Origin: Volutella citrinella
Taxonomy: Eukaryota; Ascomycota; Sordariomycetes; Hypocreales; Nectriaceae
Direction of reading: 5' to 3'
NCBI GenBank assembly: GCA_034401135.1
Contig: JAWZSP010000011.1
Span: forward strand, 372,001-436,000
Length of the DNA: 64,000 bases
Each line of letters begins with the position of its first letter. Positions within the stretch are counted from its first letter, which is position 1. The translations under genes and the position numbers were made by a program. Below the pieces are notes generated by a model, which was not told where the DNA came from, did not search any database, and worked only from the letters and a program-made list of their open reading frames with translations. This document shows, one piece after another, positions 45,108 through 57,735 of this stretch.

Positions 45108-46199
45108 ATGTCAGAGTACCGCCCCCGACGTGCGCACAAAAAATCCCGCCGAGGATGCCATCAGTGCAAGGCTCGCCGTATCAAATGCGACGAAGACCGG
45201 CCTCGCTGCAACAACTGTCTCATGACCGAACGGCAGTGCGAATATGCATATAACGCCCCCTCCATCCTGCCCGCACGAATCTCCACCACCCGAGACAACA
45301 TTTTTGGTCTAGAGCACATGTCACTCCTCCTTGACGCCAAGGATCGGCCGGACCTTCTGTTCATGTGCGACGAGTTCTCACAGCCCATTATCTCCGAAGT
45401 GCTGGCCCTTGCGCTGGGGAAGCAGCACATAATGGACCAATTATTGGCTCTCTGCGCTTTTCGGCGCCTAGTAACTGCTGTACCAGGCCCCACGAACTAC
45501 CTGCTCCTAAGCGCCGAGCTTCAAGAGAGGGCGCTGTCCACCCACAACGTGTCGGACATCGCGATGTCGGCGGACGATATGCTCCCGCGCTTCGTGTTCG
45601 CGCTGATGCTGGGCTACTCTCACCTCTGTGAGCTGTATTTGAGCATTGAGGAGACTCTGCCTGTGTTCTTCGGAAAACTCAGGGAATACATGCGCCTCGT
45701 ACAGCTGGGCAAGTCAATGGCGCTACAGCACTGGGCCACGATCGCGGCCTCGGAGATCCGGCACATCTACTTTGCGTGCGGGCTTGAGCCGGATCACCCC
45801 GCCTGCATCACGCCGGAGGCCGAGCAAGAAGTTCCAACCCTCGATTCGATGCTCTATCGCTCGGCCATGGACCAAGCACGGCTTGATGCGTGCTGGCAGG
45901 CATCCAGGGCCCTCCGGCTGGCCTTTTCTCTCTTCCAAGCAAACGCCCAACATGAGCAGCTTCGAACGCAGGCTGTCTCGGTCTTTCTCGTCCATGCCCC
46001 CGTCGAGTTTGTGGATGTTTTGGAAGGCAACCAGCCCGAGGCCCTAGTCATCCTCGCACATTATGGCGCACTCCTGCACCAATCTCGCGACTTCTGGGCT
46101 GTCGGAGATTGTGGCAGACGGCTCGTTCGGGTCATCTCGACCCTCCTGGGCTCGCATTGGGATCCTTACATCCAGTCACCGCTGGCAATTGTTGCCTAG
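45108..46199 (+). CDS. Zn2Cys6 fungal transcription factor
   Basis: Single exon, 363 residues. The binuclear cluster is complete at the N terminus: Cys 17, 20, 27, 34, 37 and 44 (C-X2-C-X6-C-X6-C-X2-C-X6-C), preceded by a basic RPRRAHKKSRR stretch. The rest is an alpha-helical regulatory region like the short C-terminal domain of sterol-uptake/GAL4-type fungal regulators (FVFALMLGYSHLCELY, YGALLHQSRDFWAVGDCG). It would bind CGG-type sites in the nucleus. As the only regulator beside the GH5-MFS-GH5-GH3 set it is the best candidate for local control, but this is inferred from position. Confidence 0.87.
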   Translation: MSEYRPRRAHKKSRRGCHQCKARRIKCDEDRPRCNNCLMTERQCEYAYNAPSILPARISTTRDNIFGLEHMSLLLDAKDRPDLLFMCDEFSQPIISEVLALALGKQHIMDQLLALCAFRRLVTAVPGPTNYLLLSAELQERALSTHNVSDIAMSADDMLPRFVFALMLGYSHLCELYLSIEETLPVFFGKLREYMRLVQLGKSMALQHWATIAASEIRHIYFACGLEPDHPACITPEAEQEVPTLDSMLYRSAMDQARLDACWQASRALRLAFSLFQANAQHEQLRTQAVSVFLVHAPVEFVDVLEGNQPEALVILAHYGALLHQSRDFWAVGDCGRRLVRVISTLLGSHWDPYIQSPLAIVA

Positions 46200-48153
46200 T
46201 ACACTAAAAATCAAGGCTAGGGCGCTACGACAGATTCAGCATGGGCGGCTGGACACATTCTTGGCAGTCGGCTCTCTCTATTCACGACTTGATGACCTCT
46301 CTATTTTATAAGGTATAATAGGGCCTATTTTATTACTTAATTAGTTATCTTTTTTATATAAGTAAAATAGGGCCTATTTTACTCTTTAAAATACTTTTCT
46401 AAGTAGTAATAAACTAGCCTCCTTCCTTTTTAATTAAAACTACTTTAACTAACCCTTTAAAATAGATAAGCAGCCGCTAATACAGCTGGCCTCCTCTGAC
46501 TTTTAGTTTAATAGAAGACATATAGCCTAGAGCATCCATCTTACTACCCGGAAAATTCTCAATTGTAGGCATCCTAGCCGAGGCCCTTGTGGGCGCATCC
46601 TTCAAGGAACGGGGGCAGCCATTAGTCAAGCCCCCAGGTATACGGTGCTTAATCAAGCGCTAGTGCCGCAGGTCTTGCCGACCGCCCTTATCCAGAGCAA
46701 GCTGTTATTCCGTGGAATGTCGGTAGAAGAGAGTGCTGCAATAGGATCATGTGTAGTAGGGTAGCTTGACTAGCACTGTACCAACCCATCGTATTAGCCG
46801 TATAAACATAAGCCACTTGTGCGCAATGCTATTCTAGGCTGATGGCTAGGCTCATATCACTATTCTAGGAGGTAGGCGATAGTTGTCTGTGCTATCATCT
46901 AGCTCTTATTCCAGGGAACGGAACAGTATGGAATCACGCTGTCAGATCTAGCTTCCGTCTTATCCAACAAGAGCAAGGATGGAGACTGAGCTTGAAAGAC
47001 CAGTACTGCTGTAGCGGATTCATCAGCTAAGGGCCAGAGAGGTCTGCTGGACTGGATATCGACATTATAGTGGCGCAGTCTGCGAGTTTGACTCGCAGTA
47101 CAGTTCAAAAGCGCTGCTTAAACTGAAACAGTGGGCGAGCACCAGGCCGTCGTAGAGTAGGTCATGGGCGGCTATCCCATAGAACTTAAGATGGGCGCTC
47201 TTGGTAACGGGAAGGGGATTAGATGACTTCTGCCTTCCCTGGGAATCCAACGTTGCCGGGCATTAGTCGGCTAGGAGACTGTTGTCATCTAGCGTGTGTT
47301 GACGTTTGAGTTTTCCGAACGTTCCTATCTCTAATCTCTGGCACCCGCTTTCCTAACTGCGGCCCTTGCTTATTATAGACTTACTTTATAATTAAAAGGT
47401 ATATATATTAATAAGACAAAAAAGTTCTGGAACTCTTTAAGTATAACAAACTCGTAATTAAGTCTGTTCTTGTATAGCTTAAGGATCAGACATAAGAAGG
47501 AATAGAATCGGGACGATAGCTAGCGTCGATATATATTTAATAGACAGAGTAGCTGCAGTTTCCCTAGATCTGCACGGGAACAATACGACCCCCAGCAAGT
47601 TCCCGTGCTTACGCATATAGTCATTAGACGGTTGAGCGAGTTGCTGGACATGGAAACATACCCCTGCATTGTCAGAAGCGGCCGGATCGATGCACCCAGA
47701 TAGGCAGTATACCCCTGATTCTAGTCTTACCAAAAGCAGAGGACCAAATGCTTTCTTCGTTGCTGCATATTGATCTATTCTTAGCTTATGCATGGTCTGC
47801 ATTACCAATGGCGTCGCTGAATGGATATTAAAAGCTCCGTGCTGACATGGGCATATGGGCTATTTGTAAGCATTTCACTGAGTACTATTACGCTGATACT
47901 GACTTATATTCTCTAGGTAGGGAATATATCAGCATATTCAATCTGATCCTTCCACCTCTTCCGTAAACGGAGGAAACCCACCACCCCCAGTAAACTCGTG
48001 GAAATGTGACGGCTCCGTATTCCTTCTTCACCAACAGCTTTCACTTGCGGGAAGCTGGAGGCTTTCGTTGGAGAACCGGACAAATTCTGCGAATATCCAT
48101 AATGCATCGGTCTTCTTAGGCACGGGGCAATATCTGGGGGGCACCCCAGTTGC
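46200..48153. other. AT-rich, probably repeat-derived spacer
   Basis: About 2 kb with very AT-rich blocks (46310-46450, 47380-47470). The motif AATAGGGCCTATTTTA occurs at ~46318 and ~46368, and a perfect 8-bp inverted repeat CTGCGAGT-TTG-ACTCGCAG lies at 47080-47098. Mutated repeats are the likely content; no gene is supported. Confidence 0.45.
47080..47098. repeat. Perfect short palindrome
   Basis: CTGCGAGT, 3-bp loop, ACTCGCAG. May be part of a decayed element or a small hairpin. No other support. Confidence 0.4.
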
Positions 48154-50343
48154 TTATGCATCCTCAGGCTTCGCCTCCCTTTTGCCACGCCCTCTCAGTG
48201 TCTGCGGTCTCGACCCGGGGAAAAACTTTGGGTGTCGAAGGGCGACATAGGTTTCTGATGACAGGAACCTGTCGATATCTGGGGATACAAGGGCCACGAC
48301 AATGCCTGCGACAACGTAAACGTTGGCGACGCGAAGAATAAAGCTAAAGGCATTAGTTGCTGCTGAAGTAGCTCCTCCAATGACGTCTTGCAACACGAGA
48401 GGTGTCATTCCAGGGATCTGCAGCAGAGGCGAAGGGTCTCCAGTCGTTTGCACCAATGTTAGTGCCTGGAAGATCATAGGCAAGAACTCTGGTGCCAGCT
48501 TATTTTTCACAGCAGCCGCGCTAACGTATTCGAGCGTTTTGGTTTCGAGTCGCGGTTGAAGCTATGGGTTGTTAGCAAAGGCAAAACATGACGAGAAACT
48601 TTCTCCGGTGGTAACTGGGGCGTTTGTACAATAGCGATAAATATGCTTTCTGATAAATCATTAGCTGTATCCCCGACTCCAAGTAACATTGACTTACGCA
48701 TCAGCGCATAGAAAAGATTGCGAAACCCGGATAGGAGACCAGTGATGACCCCCATGTCTCGCTTGTGGGCGGCTATTGGAGCCCCGACATAGAGTATGAG
48801 AGTCGAGTAGCCGAGTCCTACGCCAGATAGTGTCATGAAAGCCAGGACCAGCTTATCTCTTGATGACTTGGCAGCTGCTTCGCCTGCTAGGAATATCAGG
48901 CCAATACTCACGCCGGCCACCGTGTGCCATTTAATGAAGCGAGGTTTGAAAAGGACGACAGAGGCCATGATGATACCGAAAGCGATACCAGCGGTACACA
49001 AACTCTTTAAATGTGTCAATATCGTGTAGAATAATCGGGAGCAATGCACTGAGACTTACAAGATGCCAAGCCTGGGTCATTCCTCGTTCGCCCAAAACAG
49101 CCTGGATGATCATGCCAAGAGCTCGTGGGAGGAACCACAAGAAAAGCGAAGACATGCTTGCAAGCAGCATTTGGGTAGTTGCCGCCCACTCTCGTAGCAA
49201 GTAAGGTGGGTAGGCGCTGTGATCATGCCCGAAGTAGAACTCTATGTTTTGTGAGAGCTGCGCTGTTTGTTGGGACGGATGACTTACCATATATGCCAAA
49301 TCCAACCAGCACCAAGCCTGATACAGTCGCGAGAGTTATCATCTGCCCGGTACGCCATTCTTTACGCATGTCAGTGTCTGCTAGTGCGGCAAATGTTTTC
49401 AGGGTTGCTGACCAAAGATTGTCTGTCCCCAGAGCAGGAAGAATGTCAAGCCTGCCACGGCCCCCGTTAAGATGACCCGCCCGGTCCAGTCCTTGGTATG
49501 AAGGTGCTCGCCTTCTGGGTCTGCGTGCAACTCGGCATACGTGGGTGGGAAGTAGAAAAGGCACAGGCCACAAGTTGCCACGAAAGACAGGATGGCGTTG
49601 ATGGAGTACAGCCAGCGCCAGCTCTCTGATGTATTTTCGAACAAGGCCACAGCGATGGCCGGGTGCATGGCAAAGAATGGGGCGAAGAGCGAAAGACAAG
49701 CGCCGACGACGGTGAAGCGATGGAGGACGGGAACAATCTCTGCCAATGCCAGGAATGGCCCGATGATCTGCACTCCCGTGCCAAGGCCGATAATCGCGGA
49801 CTGTGAACATGTGAGATCGAGTTTCTGTTATTCGAATCGACAACTTACCAGCCCTGTAATTTCCGCACCTCCCGATACACGGCCGCCTGCAAGGAAACCG
49901 ACGAACGCCAGAGCATTTCCACAGATAAATATCCACCGGCGACCCACGTAATCTGATGCTCGACCGAGTAAGATGGAACTGAACGATTGGCAGAAGAGTA
50001 ATGTCGGGTATGCCCAGTTCACAGCTTTAAGTTCGCCCTGACCTAAATAGACGGTTAGCTTGTTTTCTTTGGTGCAATCCCGACTTGAATTACCCAGAGC
50101 CAGAGGGATGTTTGTCAGTAGCAGGTTCCAGCCCGGACTGGTTCCAAGAATGGCAGCATAGTAGCCTAGCGAGACTGAGATGAAAACCATGATGAATTGC
50201 GGGTTGAGGTATCTGGAGAATGACAGTTCAGTGTCCTTCTCGAAGACCTGGGTCGAGCCATCTTTCTGTTCGACGTTCAGCTCTTTGTTTGCATTGTGTG
50301 CCACTGACGGCTCGTCAGAGCCCTTGTCGGAGTTACCAGACAT
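48154..50343 (-). CDS. TRI12-like MFS efflux transporter, eight exons
   Basis: Exons 50094-50343, 49849-50042, 49413-49800, 49288-49359, 49060-49241, 48698-49004, 48600-48649 and 48154-48561 join in frame to 616 residues. Introns are 51, 48, 53, 46, 55, 48 and 38 bp; the last is very short but has GCTAAC before CATAG. The start at 50343 is the first ATG. Family marks of trichothecene-efflux-type (DHA1/2-like, ~14 TM) fungal transporters are LGRASDYVGRRWIFI after TM2, FFAMHPAIA, WRWLYSINAILS, YFPPTYAELH and VITGLLSGFRNLF, ending with a cytosolic tail. Relatives export toxic compounds or siderophores at the plasma membrane; substrate here unknown. No biosynthetic core gene lies next to it. Confidence 0.85.
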
Positions 50344-52862
50344 GATGATTGACAAATCCGTATAGGTAAACGATGTATAGAGACACAGCTGAGCAAAGCG
50401 AGAAGTCCTAATAGAGCACCAGGTTCGTACAGCCAGGCCACGTCTCGTTCTTAGGGTTGGCGTGATTAGCTCGTGGCCGCAGTCGGGTGATTTATAGTTC
50501 TGGTAGATGCAAGATGGATTCGCATATGCGGGGCCCCAGATTCCAAGATGGCAGCGATTTGCAGGGAACGAGGGACCTACGTATTCCCGACGACCCAGTA
50601 CAGCAGCGGCATAGTGTACTACCAGTTGCGGGCCGCGGCAACTGGCCTTGTTATCGTTTGTGATTCGTCACTTTGCTATCTTCATTTTTCAGCCGCCGGG
50701 CAGAAGGGAGCCTCGTGAACTGAACAGGTGCCCGAGGAACATATTCCCTAGAATGGGTTGCGATCGCCTCCGATTGGAGCACTCGATTGCAGTAAAGGGA
50801 AGACAAATGACAAGTTTGGATCACCTGTCAGCTGAATGAGTAGCTGAACTGTAAGCTAGTGTGGTCCATGGAACTACAACAAGTGCCTATTGGTAAGCCA
50901 TGCCCGGACATTGGGTTGCGTGCAGCGGCGATCCTGGCTGGGCCAGGCCTGAAGTGGCCAAGTTGAGCTAGTGCAGCTGTCCAAATCCGGTCCCTGGTTG
51001 ATATCAGGCCGTTGAAGATGTCGACTACTGGTTCCTGGCTAATTCTTCTGACCACTAGACACCAATGTTTGTCAATTTGGAGCTGGAAGCAATTCGGTTT
51101 AACAGGCGACGTCTTGTTTACTGCAACCGACTATTCGTAGACCATGCCGTTTCCTTGCCCAGTGAAAAAGTGGCCAGGTAGATGGCCTGCTGATAGCGGT
51201 GTGAGGCGATTTGCCCAAAGTCGCGTGCACGACGCTGCCCAAAGCACGTTCATGTGCGGTCAAATGCGGGGGTAGTATGGTAAGATCATTGGGAATGGGG
51301 TCCAAAGTCGGGCTAGATCCTCAGGTGTATGGCTTCACGGAGCATTCACTTGGCTAGATCACGTTGCGGGGTGCATTAGCGTGCATTTGTTCTTTGGACA
51401 AAGTGACATTCGGAAGCAGCGGACTTGAATGTGGACGAACTGCATGCAAGAGCCCTCTGGGGGTTGGAGGAGGATGAGAGTAGGAACATGGCCGAAGATA
51501 TTGTCAGTGCGCCCGTTCCTAGGTCATCACATAGCGGCTGATTCCAAATGGGGCGGCTTCCAGTCACATACGGCACTGTCACGTCCCCTAAAGCAGGTAG
51601 GTCATTTCGAATTACCTCGGGCCTGTACCGGCATCTCGGATACGGCACAGATCATTTCGTGTAGCGATCCTCCCTACTTCATTGAGTGTTTGATGATCAT
51701 TCCTCGTGGTAATCAATTTATTACGTGTGGCTCTTGCCAAGAAGATCACCTCGGCTTTCTCCTCAGATCATAGATCGTAGAGAAAGATAGTCACGGTGTG
51801 GAACCGGAATCCGTCCTGGCTCTGTTGGCGAGGCTAGCAGTGGGATAAATGCTTGGGAGCACAGATATGAAAGACGATAAGTAATACACACACTAACGCA
51901 CCAACATATTAGAACCACAGCAAGATAAGGAATCTATCAACCCTAGCGAGAAATCGTGATGCCTGTTTGCTGTGAGATGCCGACATGCTTGCAGGTATTC
52001 TAACTTTTAGCGCGGGTGTTGTTAAAATTGCCGGTGGAGACTAGCATCTATACAAGCCACCATATATCACATTGGGTTCGTTGCTACCCGTAAACACCAT
52101 CCTTGTATGTAGGGCCTGTTGACAGGTGTGCGTCGGATATGTCGGCGGTTTCTGTGACCGGCCTCCGGTGCTGAACGGTCTCGGGGAGTGCTAAGATCCG
52201 ACACCCGGACGTTGTTTGTCAAAGTTCGGAAGTCGGGGTCTAAAACGCCCCGCGCAGTGCTGAAATCATCTGCAGCCTTGCTCTTCCGGAGCTCATCTCT
52301 CCGGTATCCGAACTAACTTCGTTGCTAGTTCATCAAAGGAACATGCACGCGTAGAGTGACAAATGGAACAGGGTCTGGTGATGTGGTTGCACGATGTGCA
52401 TGAGGACCCTGGCGGTGGCGGTCCACGGACCAGCCATCTCGGAAACCACATGTCTCGAAGGTTGTGATATTAGCCTAGGCTATGTCAACATACTTCTAAC
52501 CAAGTTTGTACTAGAAATTCGCTCACTATGGCAAGAGTTCGAAGAGAACCGTAGACGAAACGACCCCCCTTGTCTGGGGAAAGGAACAGCTGAGAAAATA
52601 CCCAGCCCTTGCAGTCTGTAAACTGACTTCATCGGCATTCACAAGTTGTGCAGAGGCAATTGATAACCGAGATAAATAATTTCTATAAATCAGATAAATA
52701 CCCTGGCTACTATGATAAAGAATAAGACTTGTCCAACGTTGATTACCCCGCCACAATTTCCCATTGATCCATACATGTGAGAATTGAAAGAATCGCCTTG
52801 CCCTCTGCAAAAGGCTCCAGAGTCTATGGCTTCTTTAATTCCTGTCTATTCGCAAAAGCTAT
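50344..52862. other. 2.5-kb intergenic
   Basis: No supported gene; only short open frames without recognisable domains. The first ~200 bp should be the promoter of the transporter. Confidence 0.45.
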
Positions 52863-53543
52863 TTACAGCTCGTAGTTCAGGAAGTAGCCGTTAAGCTCGT
52901 CTTGCTGAACATACAAGCTCTTGTAGGCCTTAAGCTGCGAGAGGGAGAGCTTGACAGCAATCTCAGGGGCGCACTCAAGCTCGGTGTGGGTGTATGAGCC
53001 CTTTCCGGTGATCTGGGTCACATCATCCCAATTGGCCAAGTCAAATGACACCTTGGACCTCTCGCCGACGATGGGCTTGATGGAGTCGTAGGAGATCTTC
53101 TCGCCAGCAGCAGGGATCTTAGTCAGGCTGTGAGTCTGAACAAGGGCAGACTCTCCCGAGACGCAGTCGGTGTTGACGACGAAGATGCGATCTGTATATA
53201 GGTCGGTGGCGGGGCCGACACGGCAGTTCTTAGCGCCCTTAGGAACGTTTCGGAAAATAGCAACCTGCTCGACGTAGGAGGCATTGCCCCAGGCAGACAG
53301 CTGCAGGCCGGGCTGCTTGCCCTTGGAAAGTTCGGGCTTGGCCGGGTAGATATTATAGAGCTCGGCAGCCAGCTTGATCGGCTTCTTGGGGGTGTGATCC
53401 CCGTTGCCGGTGCTGGGGGCAGCGGTGGGAGCGGCGCATCCGGGGCCAGTGGCGGAGGTCGTGGGGTCGTTGTACACAGGGCCGGCAGCGGCAAGGGAAG
53501 TCAGAGACAGAAGGGCCAGGAGGGTCTTGGTGATGGGAGCCAT
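52863..53543 (-). CDS. Secreted But2-like protein
   Basis: Single exon of 226 residues starting at 53543. An earlier in-frame ATG at 53597 would put 18 polar residues ahead of the signal peptide and is less likely. A signal peptide (MAPITKTLLALLSLTSLAAA) precedes a Thr/Ser/Pro-rich linker and a beta-rich domain containing AIFRNVPKGAKNCRVG, which resembles the C-terminal domain of fungal But2-type proteins. Three Cys pairs could form disulfides. Such proteins are common in fungal secretomes; their role is not established. A TATA-like box lies ~130 bp upstream. Confidence 0.75.
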   Translation of the reverse strand: MAPITKTLLALLSLTSLAAAGPVYNDPTTSATGPGCAAPTAAPSTGNGDHTPKKPIKLAAELYNIYPAKPELSKGKQPGLQLSAWGNASYVEQVAIFRNVPKGAKNCRVGPATDLYTDRIFVVNTDCVSGESALVQTHSLTKIPAAGEKISYDSIKPIVGERSKVSFDLANWDDVTQITGKGSYTHTELECAPEIAVKLSLSQLKAYKSLYVQQDELNGYFLNYEL

Positions 53544-53671
53544 TGTGATTGAAGTTATGGTCAAGTAATTAAGTAAGCTTGGCTGTGGGTTGTTCACAGG
53601 GAAGGATGAAGCTTCTTTGAGGGTGCTGGTTGAGTGGTGATGGGAGACGGTATCTGGGCAGACGGCAGCAT

Positions 53672-53682
53672 CATTTTATATC
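53672..53682 (-). promoter_or_regulatory. TATA-like box upstream of the But2-like gene
   Basis: GATATAAAATG on the minus strand, ~130 bp before the start codon at 53543. Confidence 0.5.
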
Positions 53683-55479
53683 CAAGATGTTCTCTTTGAT
53701 CCATGGTTTGCTTGTTCCACTTGCACCATACCTCAAATGAAGATGGGTAATCCTGTCAGCATCTCGGCAATGCGACTTGGTCCTAGGACTGCAGGGCAAG
53801 GCAAATTCCATGATGTGTAATTTGAAGCTGGACCCCGAGATGCGGCTTTGAAACCAGCTATACCCACGCTTGCGAGCACCACATGGCCCTTGAAATCACC
53901 GGCCTGCATCGTCGGGCTGCAAAAACGAGGGCTCGGTAGGGCACCTCCACCAGCGTCTTCAACGTTGTTGCTGGTGGGGGCCGCGAGAGGAATCGTATCC
54001 TGGTCAGCCACGCCCTCGCTCGCCAGTCATATCGCCCCGTGTGCATTTCCAGCGGGGCACTGACGGGTTCTCAGCAATTTCGGGGTAGTGCCCTACAGCC
54101 CAAGCGAGAGTCCGACACCGAGTCCGAGACAGGTTGGCGGATTAAAAATAAGCTTGGGCTGACTGCCAAGTCTTGAATCCCGCTTACCGCCCACGGCCTC
54201 AGCCTCCACAGCTCGCAAACAAACAGCCGGAACGCTCTTTTCATCCCCACACTGCTGATGAGATCGGCCATGAGGTATGGGGGCCTTGCCCTTCCTAATC
54301 TAGATCTTTGTCGCAGAACTTGAGCCAATCTTGTGCCCAGGGGGGCCGTAAGGCTAAGGGCGACAGGTAACGGGCGCAGCCCTCCCGTGAGCTATATTCC
54401 TCATCAGTTACCCTTAATGAAATGCCCTACGATAAAAGTCCGAACAAACCAATCGGGCGGTTCCCCTTGAAGGCGTTTTCCAGCTTAATTTGCTGCAAGG
54501 GCAATCTGCTGTGACCGGCAACTCTCACAGACCAACCTCAACTAAGCGGAAATCATCAATTACGACTTCACATGGTAGGACTTAGCGACGACCTGTATCT
54601 TTCAACGTACATGCCTCAACGCCACGTCGGATTGAACCTGCGATTCAGCCCGTATGATGCTTTCTGTCAGCCAGACCCCACCGTAATACCGCGTGACTCA
54701 ATTTGGGGTCAAGATGCGCGAGGCATAGCTAGCAAGCACTCAGAAGCGATTTTGATGTTCGAGGGATTAATATCGACAGCAGCAAAGCCCTTTCGATTTG
54801 TCACGCGCATCCAGTATTTACTCATACTCTATATGCTGCCTCATACTTCATATAGTCCTAGACACCAGCTTATTGCAGTAAGAATTCACCCATAGATGTA
54901 GGCGATTCGACAGGTGCACGTCTTCATCTGGACGGCTGCTAGCTACCCTAAAGCACACCTTTGCCTCTATGGTCAGACTTGGGCTAGCCGTGGTAAATTA
55001 CTTTCCACCAATGCTCCAGGGGGCTATGGACTCCATGGCTTGTCGCTAAGGCTGTTGAATATGACACAACATATGACGCAACTTACAAATTGCCCTGGTG
55101 CAGGCTCCACTTCGTATGAAGAAGCTGAACGTGGCTCAATGTCTACGAAATGACAGGCAACTATAAACCTGAGGTATCCGGTGATTATAAACGACGATAG
55201 ATCCCGGAAATTGAGCACGATAGCTTGCATTGCTGAATATTAATATGCACCCCGAAACTTTCAGTCATCCCTGGACGCTGTCTGCGTTGCTCAAAGCAGC
55301 TTCCCGTAAGGCGCACACGAAGGAGTCGCCAGCCTGGATCCTCTGAATCCTTCCCCCATAACCGCAGCTCCCATCGTCATTACACATGCCCTAAATGGCC
55401 AAAATGTTCAAGCCTTTCTTCTAAAATATGGAACATTGCAGGCAAATCAATGATACGCTCGTCTAATTGTCAATTTTGC
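53683..55479. other. Intergenic
   Basis: No supported gene in 1.8 kb. The N-terminal part of the aldehyde dehydrogenase pseudogene would be expected in the last few hundred bases but is not recognisable. Confidence 0.4.
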
Positions 55480-56648
55480 CCGGTGAGGCCGACCATCACG
55501 GGAGTAAGGCGCGATACCATTGCTTCAAAGATGTTGCTGGTCGCATATCGTCAATCGGGGGCTCTTTCCCCTCCACCATGAGCATTGAAACAAGTGCTAT
55601 TGTTCTCAGAGAGCCGTATGGAGTAGTGCTCGCCTTCGCAGCCTGGTATTCATGTTCTACACTGTTGAAGTTGTACTTGCAAATTAACTATGGGTCACAG
55701 GAACGCCCCCTACATTTTGGGTACTCGCGCCGTTGCTTTCCCTCTAGCTATGGGCAACACGGTTGTTCTTAAGGGGTCAGAGAAATGTCCTGGTACTATG
55801 CTTGCCATTGCATCAGCTTTCATAGCCGCTGGCTTGCACAAGGGGGCCCTGAACGTCATCTATCACGACCAAGCATCGGCGCCAGCCATCACTGCGAGGG
55901 TCATCAGCAACCCACACATTAAGAAGATCAATTTCACAGGGAGCACGCTTGTAGAAAGCATCATCGCACAGCTAGCGGGCAAATATCTCAAGCCCTTGGT
56001 CCTCGAGCTGGGCGGCAAGGCTCCAGTCATCGTTTGGCGGGATGCCGACCTGAAACTCGCTGCAGAGCAATGTGCCACGGGGTCATTCTTCAACTCGGGC
56101 CAGGTATGTATGAGCACGGAGAGAATACTTGTGCATAAGCTGGTTGAAAGGAAATTCATTCGGCTTTTTTTTGCCAGCACGTAGAAACTCTTTCCAGTCC
56201 AACATACCCTGATCAATGCCGATGCTGTTTCCAAGGTCGTTGCGCTGGTCGCAGATGCTGTAAGGAAAGGCGCATCGGTGGTTTATGGAGATATCTCTAC
56301 CATCAAGAATGGACAAACAGGCATGAAACCCATTGTTCTACACGCGTAACGCGTGAAATGGATATATTCTACACAGAATCATTCGGGCCTCTGGTCGTCA
56401 TCTTGGTGGTTGAGACCGAAGATGAGGCAGTCGGGCTAGCAAATAATACTGAGTATGGACTCAGTTCACCCATTTTTACAGAGGATTTGCGGACAGGTTT
56501 GCGCATCGCTCGCCATATCGACAGTGGAGCTGTTCATATCAACAACATGACGGTCCACGACGAAAGCTCTCTGCCTCATGGCGGTGTCAAATCAAGCGGT
56601 TATGGAAGATTCAAAAGTTTTGACGGGCTCCAGGAGTGGGTCACCTAA
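55480..56648 (+). pseudogene. Aldehyde dehydrogenase (salicylaldehyde/vanillin dehydrogenase-like), truncated
   Basis: Begins in mid-protein (KDVAGRISSIGGSFPSTMSI), then an intron at 55646-55700 (GTATTC...CACAG) joins LAFAAW to NAPYILGTRAVAFPL. The ALDH core follows: INFTGSTLVES (NAD-binding), LELGGKAP with the general-base Glu, and FNSGQVCMS with the catalytic Cys. A TAG at 56182-56184 and a one-base shift near 56345 break the rest, which resumes as MDIFYTESFGP, NNTEYGLSSPIF and HGGVKSSGYGRF to a stop at 56646. The first ~100 residues are missing. Relatives oxidise aromatic aldehydes. No functional product is expected. Confidence 0.75.
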
Positions 56649-57735
56649 AAAACCATCACATTTAGACACTGATATATTTTAGACAATGAAATCATAAGTA
56701 AATTATTAAAAGCGACATTCTATTTAGGGCTGTGGCGGAGCATTGGGTGCGTGCGTGCTGCGCTTGCTGCGCTTGCTTGGGCCAATTCCAGGGCTGAGCA
56801 CAATTTACCTCCCTAATAATTGGACTACTATAGTGTGTAATCACTAGTCTGTACCTTGTCAATCTGTTTCACTAAACCACCGCGAGGAATCACACCAACT
56901 AATCTAGGCAATGGTACAAGCTGGAGAGGAGCGCATAAAGGGATATGCCTGCTCCTCCGTCAAGCCGTCGCCGACGACGAATTGTAGTCCAGCTACAAAC
57001 AGTTTAGTTATGAGGCAGCCTGTATTCGTTGTGGAACTCGTTGTGGACCAAGCACCTTGTCATCGCCAGAAAATCCATGTGGTCATAGCTCATCGAAACT
57101 ACGCGAGCCTTTCTATCTCTTCCATGGATCCCTTCGGGGGCAGCTGACTCTGAACATGGTTGAACGGCATCTTGAAACTAGATGTGTTGGTCTTTGGATG
57201 AAAGAAAAAAAATAGACAATCAGGCATAGTGCATGCTTATTTGAGTTGAGAACATTCGGAGCCGGCGCAAGCGAAGGAGAGCAACATGAACCTATTTTGT
57301 CCTGTGTACTTCTCTCCTCAGCGAGATGAATCTGAACTAGTTCCAGCAATGCCCCTTATGAGTCGGGCATCGAGTGTATTGGATAGAACAGAGCGATCGC
57401 GTGCGTGGACTGAAAAGCGCTCGTTGATCACATATGTGGACGAGAGCAGGTTTAAATCTGGTGCAATACGTTTCGTGACAGGCGGAATACAATGGAAATA
57501 ACAATCTTCATGATCTAAGCTAAAAGAAAAGACGGCTACCTTTCGGATCGAGGGCCAATGCTCAGCACATCCCTGCGTCAGGAGGGTGCCATCCGTGGCA
57601 AGATGCAATTCTGCATCGACCTCGCAGCTGCCTCGATAAATTCTCTGTCCTTACACCTAATTTATAACCATGAGTCGAGATCCAAGTCACCAAGGGTCCC
57701 AATATGAAATTGTCAACAGACTCTTAAACCACATC
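56649..57735. other. Intergenic
   Basis: No supported gene; a short AT-rich stretch near 56660-56720 follows the pseudogene. Confidence 0.45.

Noticed and set aside
47080..47098. Palindrome considered as a tRNA arm or a terminator
   Set aside because: No cloverleaf or box A/B motifs surround it, and fungal terminators are not of this type.
48154..50343. Secondary-metabolite gene cluster around the TRI12-like transporter
   Set aside because: No polyketide synthase, NRPS, terpene synthase or P450 gene lies nearby.
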